A program made the position numbers and the translations under genes. From CAYNLX01 sp964441535 (GTDB taxonomy: Bacteria; Bacillota_I; Bacilli_A; RF39; UBA660): 6,073 bases of DNA. Location: the NCBI GenBank assembly GCA_964441535.1, contig CAYTXQ010000047.1, forward strand, positions 1-6,073, read 5' to 3'. Below the pieces are notes generated by a model. It had not been told where the DNA came from. It was given only the letters and a program-made list of their open reading frames with translations, and ran no database searches. Positions 5,187 through 6,073 of the stretch are shown piece after piece; positions within the stretch are counted from its first letter, which is position 1, and each line of letters starts with the position of its first letter.

Positions 5187-6073
5187 ATGAATGAAGAAAA
5201 TGTAAATAAGAAAGAAAAAAAATCTAAAAGAAAATTAATAATGATATTATTTATAATATTATTTGTTTTATTAATATCAAGCAGTATAACTTATTATTTT
5301 TTAGTATATACAAAAAATAATGATAAAAATATTAAAGATAATAATAATTTATATCAAACTCCTATTATTCATTCGATAGATTATGATTATATAACATATT
5401 ATGAAATAAAAGATGCATTAAATAACTATGAAAACTTTATTAATTTAAAAAAATCAATGGGTAAAAAACCAGGAGAAGTAACAGAACTTGATTCCTATTA
5501 TTACGGAACTAGTGAAACAGAAGGAGATAAAGATTATATTTATATTGATAATGCTGGCAAATTTGTATTTGAAATTCATGGGAAGAAATATTATGCTAAA
5601 GGAATAAATGAAAAAATTGTAGAATATATTTATATTTCAGGTGGAGAAGAAAACTCCAACGAATCTTTGTTATTATCTGAGACAGGTGAATTATATTATT
5701 GGGCTAGTGCTGATTATCCAGCTAAAAATTATGAATTTGAATTTACCTTACTAGAAAACATTGATGAAAAAGTTAAAGGATTAATAGTAAATTTTGGTAC
5801 TTCTTATCCTCGTGCTTGTGGTTGGATACCATCCACATTTTATGCGATTACTGAAAATGGAATAAAAAGAATTGATATGGATACCGAAAGTTTAAAAGAA
5901 AACATCGACGAAACTTTTAAAATATCTTATTATTATGGCTATACTACTAATAATATATTCCTTGATAATAAAGGCTATGTATTAATTATTAAAGATTATG
6001 AGGGGTATAACTGTGAATTTAGCATACCTGAAAAATTAAGTAAAGATTATTATCTTCTTGATGAAAATAATAA
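5187..6073 (+). CDS. Membrane-anchored extracytoplasmic protein with beta-rich repeats, function unknown (partial, 3' end outside window)
   Basis: The frame is open from ATG 5187 to the right edge, giving 295 residues with no stop. GAGGGA (5175-5180) lies 6 nt upstream. A lysine-rich N-terminus precedes one membrane anchor (about 17-41) with no lipobox cysteine, so this looks like a signal-anchor protein with an outer domain. After a low-complexity linker (43-56) and a helical stretch (about 70-93), the chain is rich in Tyr, Ile and Glu and shows repeated units: a hydrophobic strand, a variable stretch, then a turn with Gly and another strand, as in YIYIDNAGKFVFEI (117-130), LLLSETGELYYW (161-172), FYAITENGIKRID (218-230) and NIFLDNKGYVLII (256-268). 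The 'aLTexGelyxW' form recalls RCC1-like or other beta-propeller blades, but no family is recognised with confidence. Like the preceding gene it is a small-anchor surface protein. A role at the cell surface is inferred. Confidence 0.8.
   Translation, partial: MNEENVNKKEKKSKRKLIMILFIILFVLLISSSITYYFLVYTKNNDKNIKDNNNLYQTPIIHSIDYDYITYYEIKDALNNYENFINLKKSMGKKPGEVTELDSYYYGTSETEGDKDYIYIDNAGKFVFEIHGKKYYAKGINEKIVEYIYISGGEENSNESLLLSETGELYYWASADYPAKNYEFEFTLLENIDEKVKGLIVNFGTSYPRACGWIPSTFYAITENGIKRIDMDTESLKENIDETFKISYYYGYTTNNIFLDNKGYVLIIKDYEGYNCEFSIPEKLSKDYYLLDENN

Overview
The window is very AT-rich DNA, with A and T filling nearly all third codon positions. It is most likely from a low-GC, endospore-forming member of the Bacillota. 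The evidence is a cotJ spore-coat locus, AGGAGG-type ribosome binding sites and A+T-rich hairpin terminators. TGG encodes tryptophan, and TGA ends cotJC exactly where the family should end, so the standard bacterial code (11) applies, not the Mycoplasma code. The species cannot be named from this sequence.

Layout from left to right: (1) the last 23 codons of an unidentified + strand gene, ending inside a hairpin terminator; (2) a full-length half-ABC exporter whose best start is a rare ATA codon at 180, so a caller limited to ATG/GTG/TTG would lose the first 59 residues and TM1; (3) a tight two-gene + strand operon (1972-3411) encoding a dolichol/phytol-kinase-like membrane protein and a DUF92/VTE6-like membrane protein, which together resemble the two steps of isoprenoid-alcohol salvage; (4) a terminator shared with the convergent - strand cotJ operon (3427-4423), made of a CotJA-CotJB fusion gene overlapping cotJC, a manganese-catalase-type coat protein with all metal ligands present; (5) a divergent + strand gene for a membrane-anchored thioredoxin-fold-like protein without a CXXC motif; (6) a membrane-anchored protein of unknown function with repeated beta-rich units, running off the right edge, behind a promoter whose spacer is an uninterrupted AT dinucleotide repeat.

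The units appear to be independently transcribed. Vegetative-type promoters with good -10 boxes precede the ABC gene, the kinase pair, the thioredoxin-like gene and the last gene. A mother-cell sigma-like -10 (CATACTAT) precedes cotJ. In all five cases the -10 lies only 18-24 nt before the start codon, giving predicted leaders of about 12-18 nt with the Shine-Dalgarno at or near the RNA 5' end. The strongest leads are the two-kinase pair, the CotJA-CotJB fusion, the possible phase-variable AT-repeat promoter and the ATA start. I see no mobile element, CRISPR array, tRNA or rRNA. Once the ATA start and the right-edge gene are counted, no stretch over 300 bases lacks a gene.
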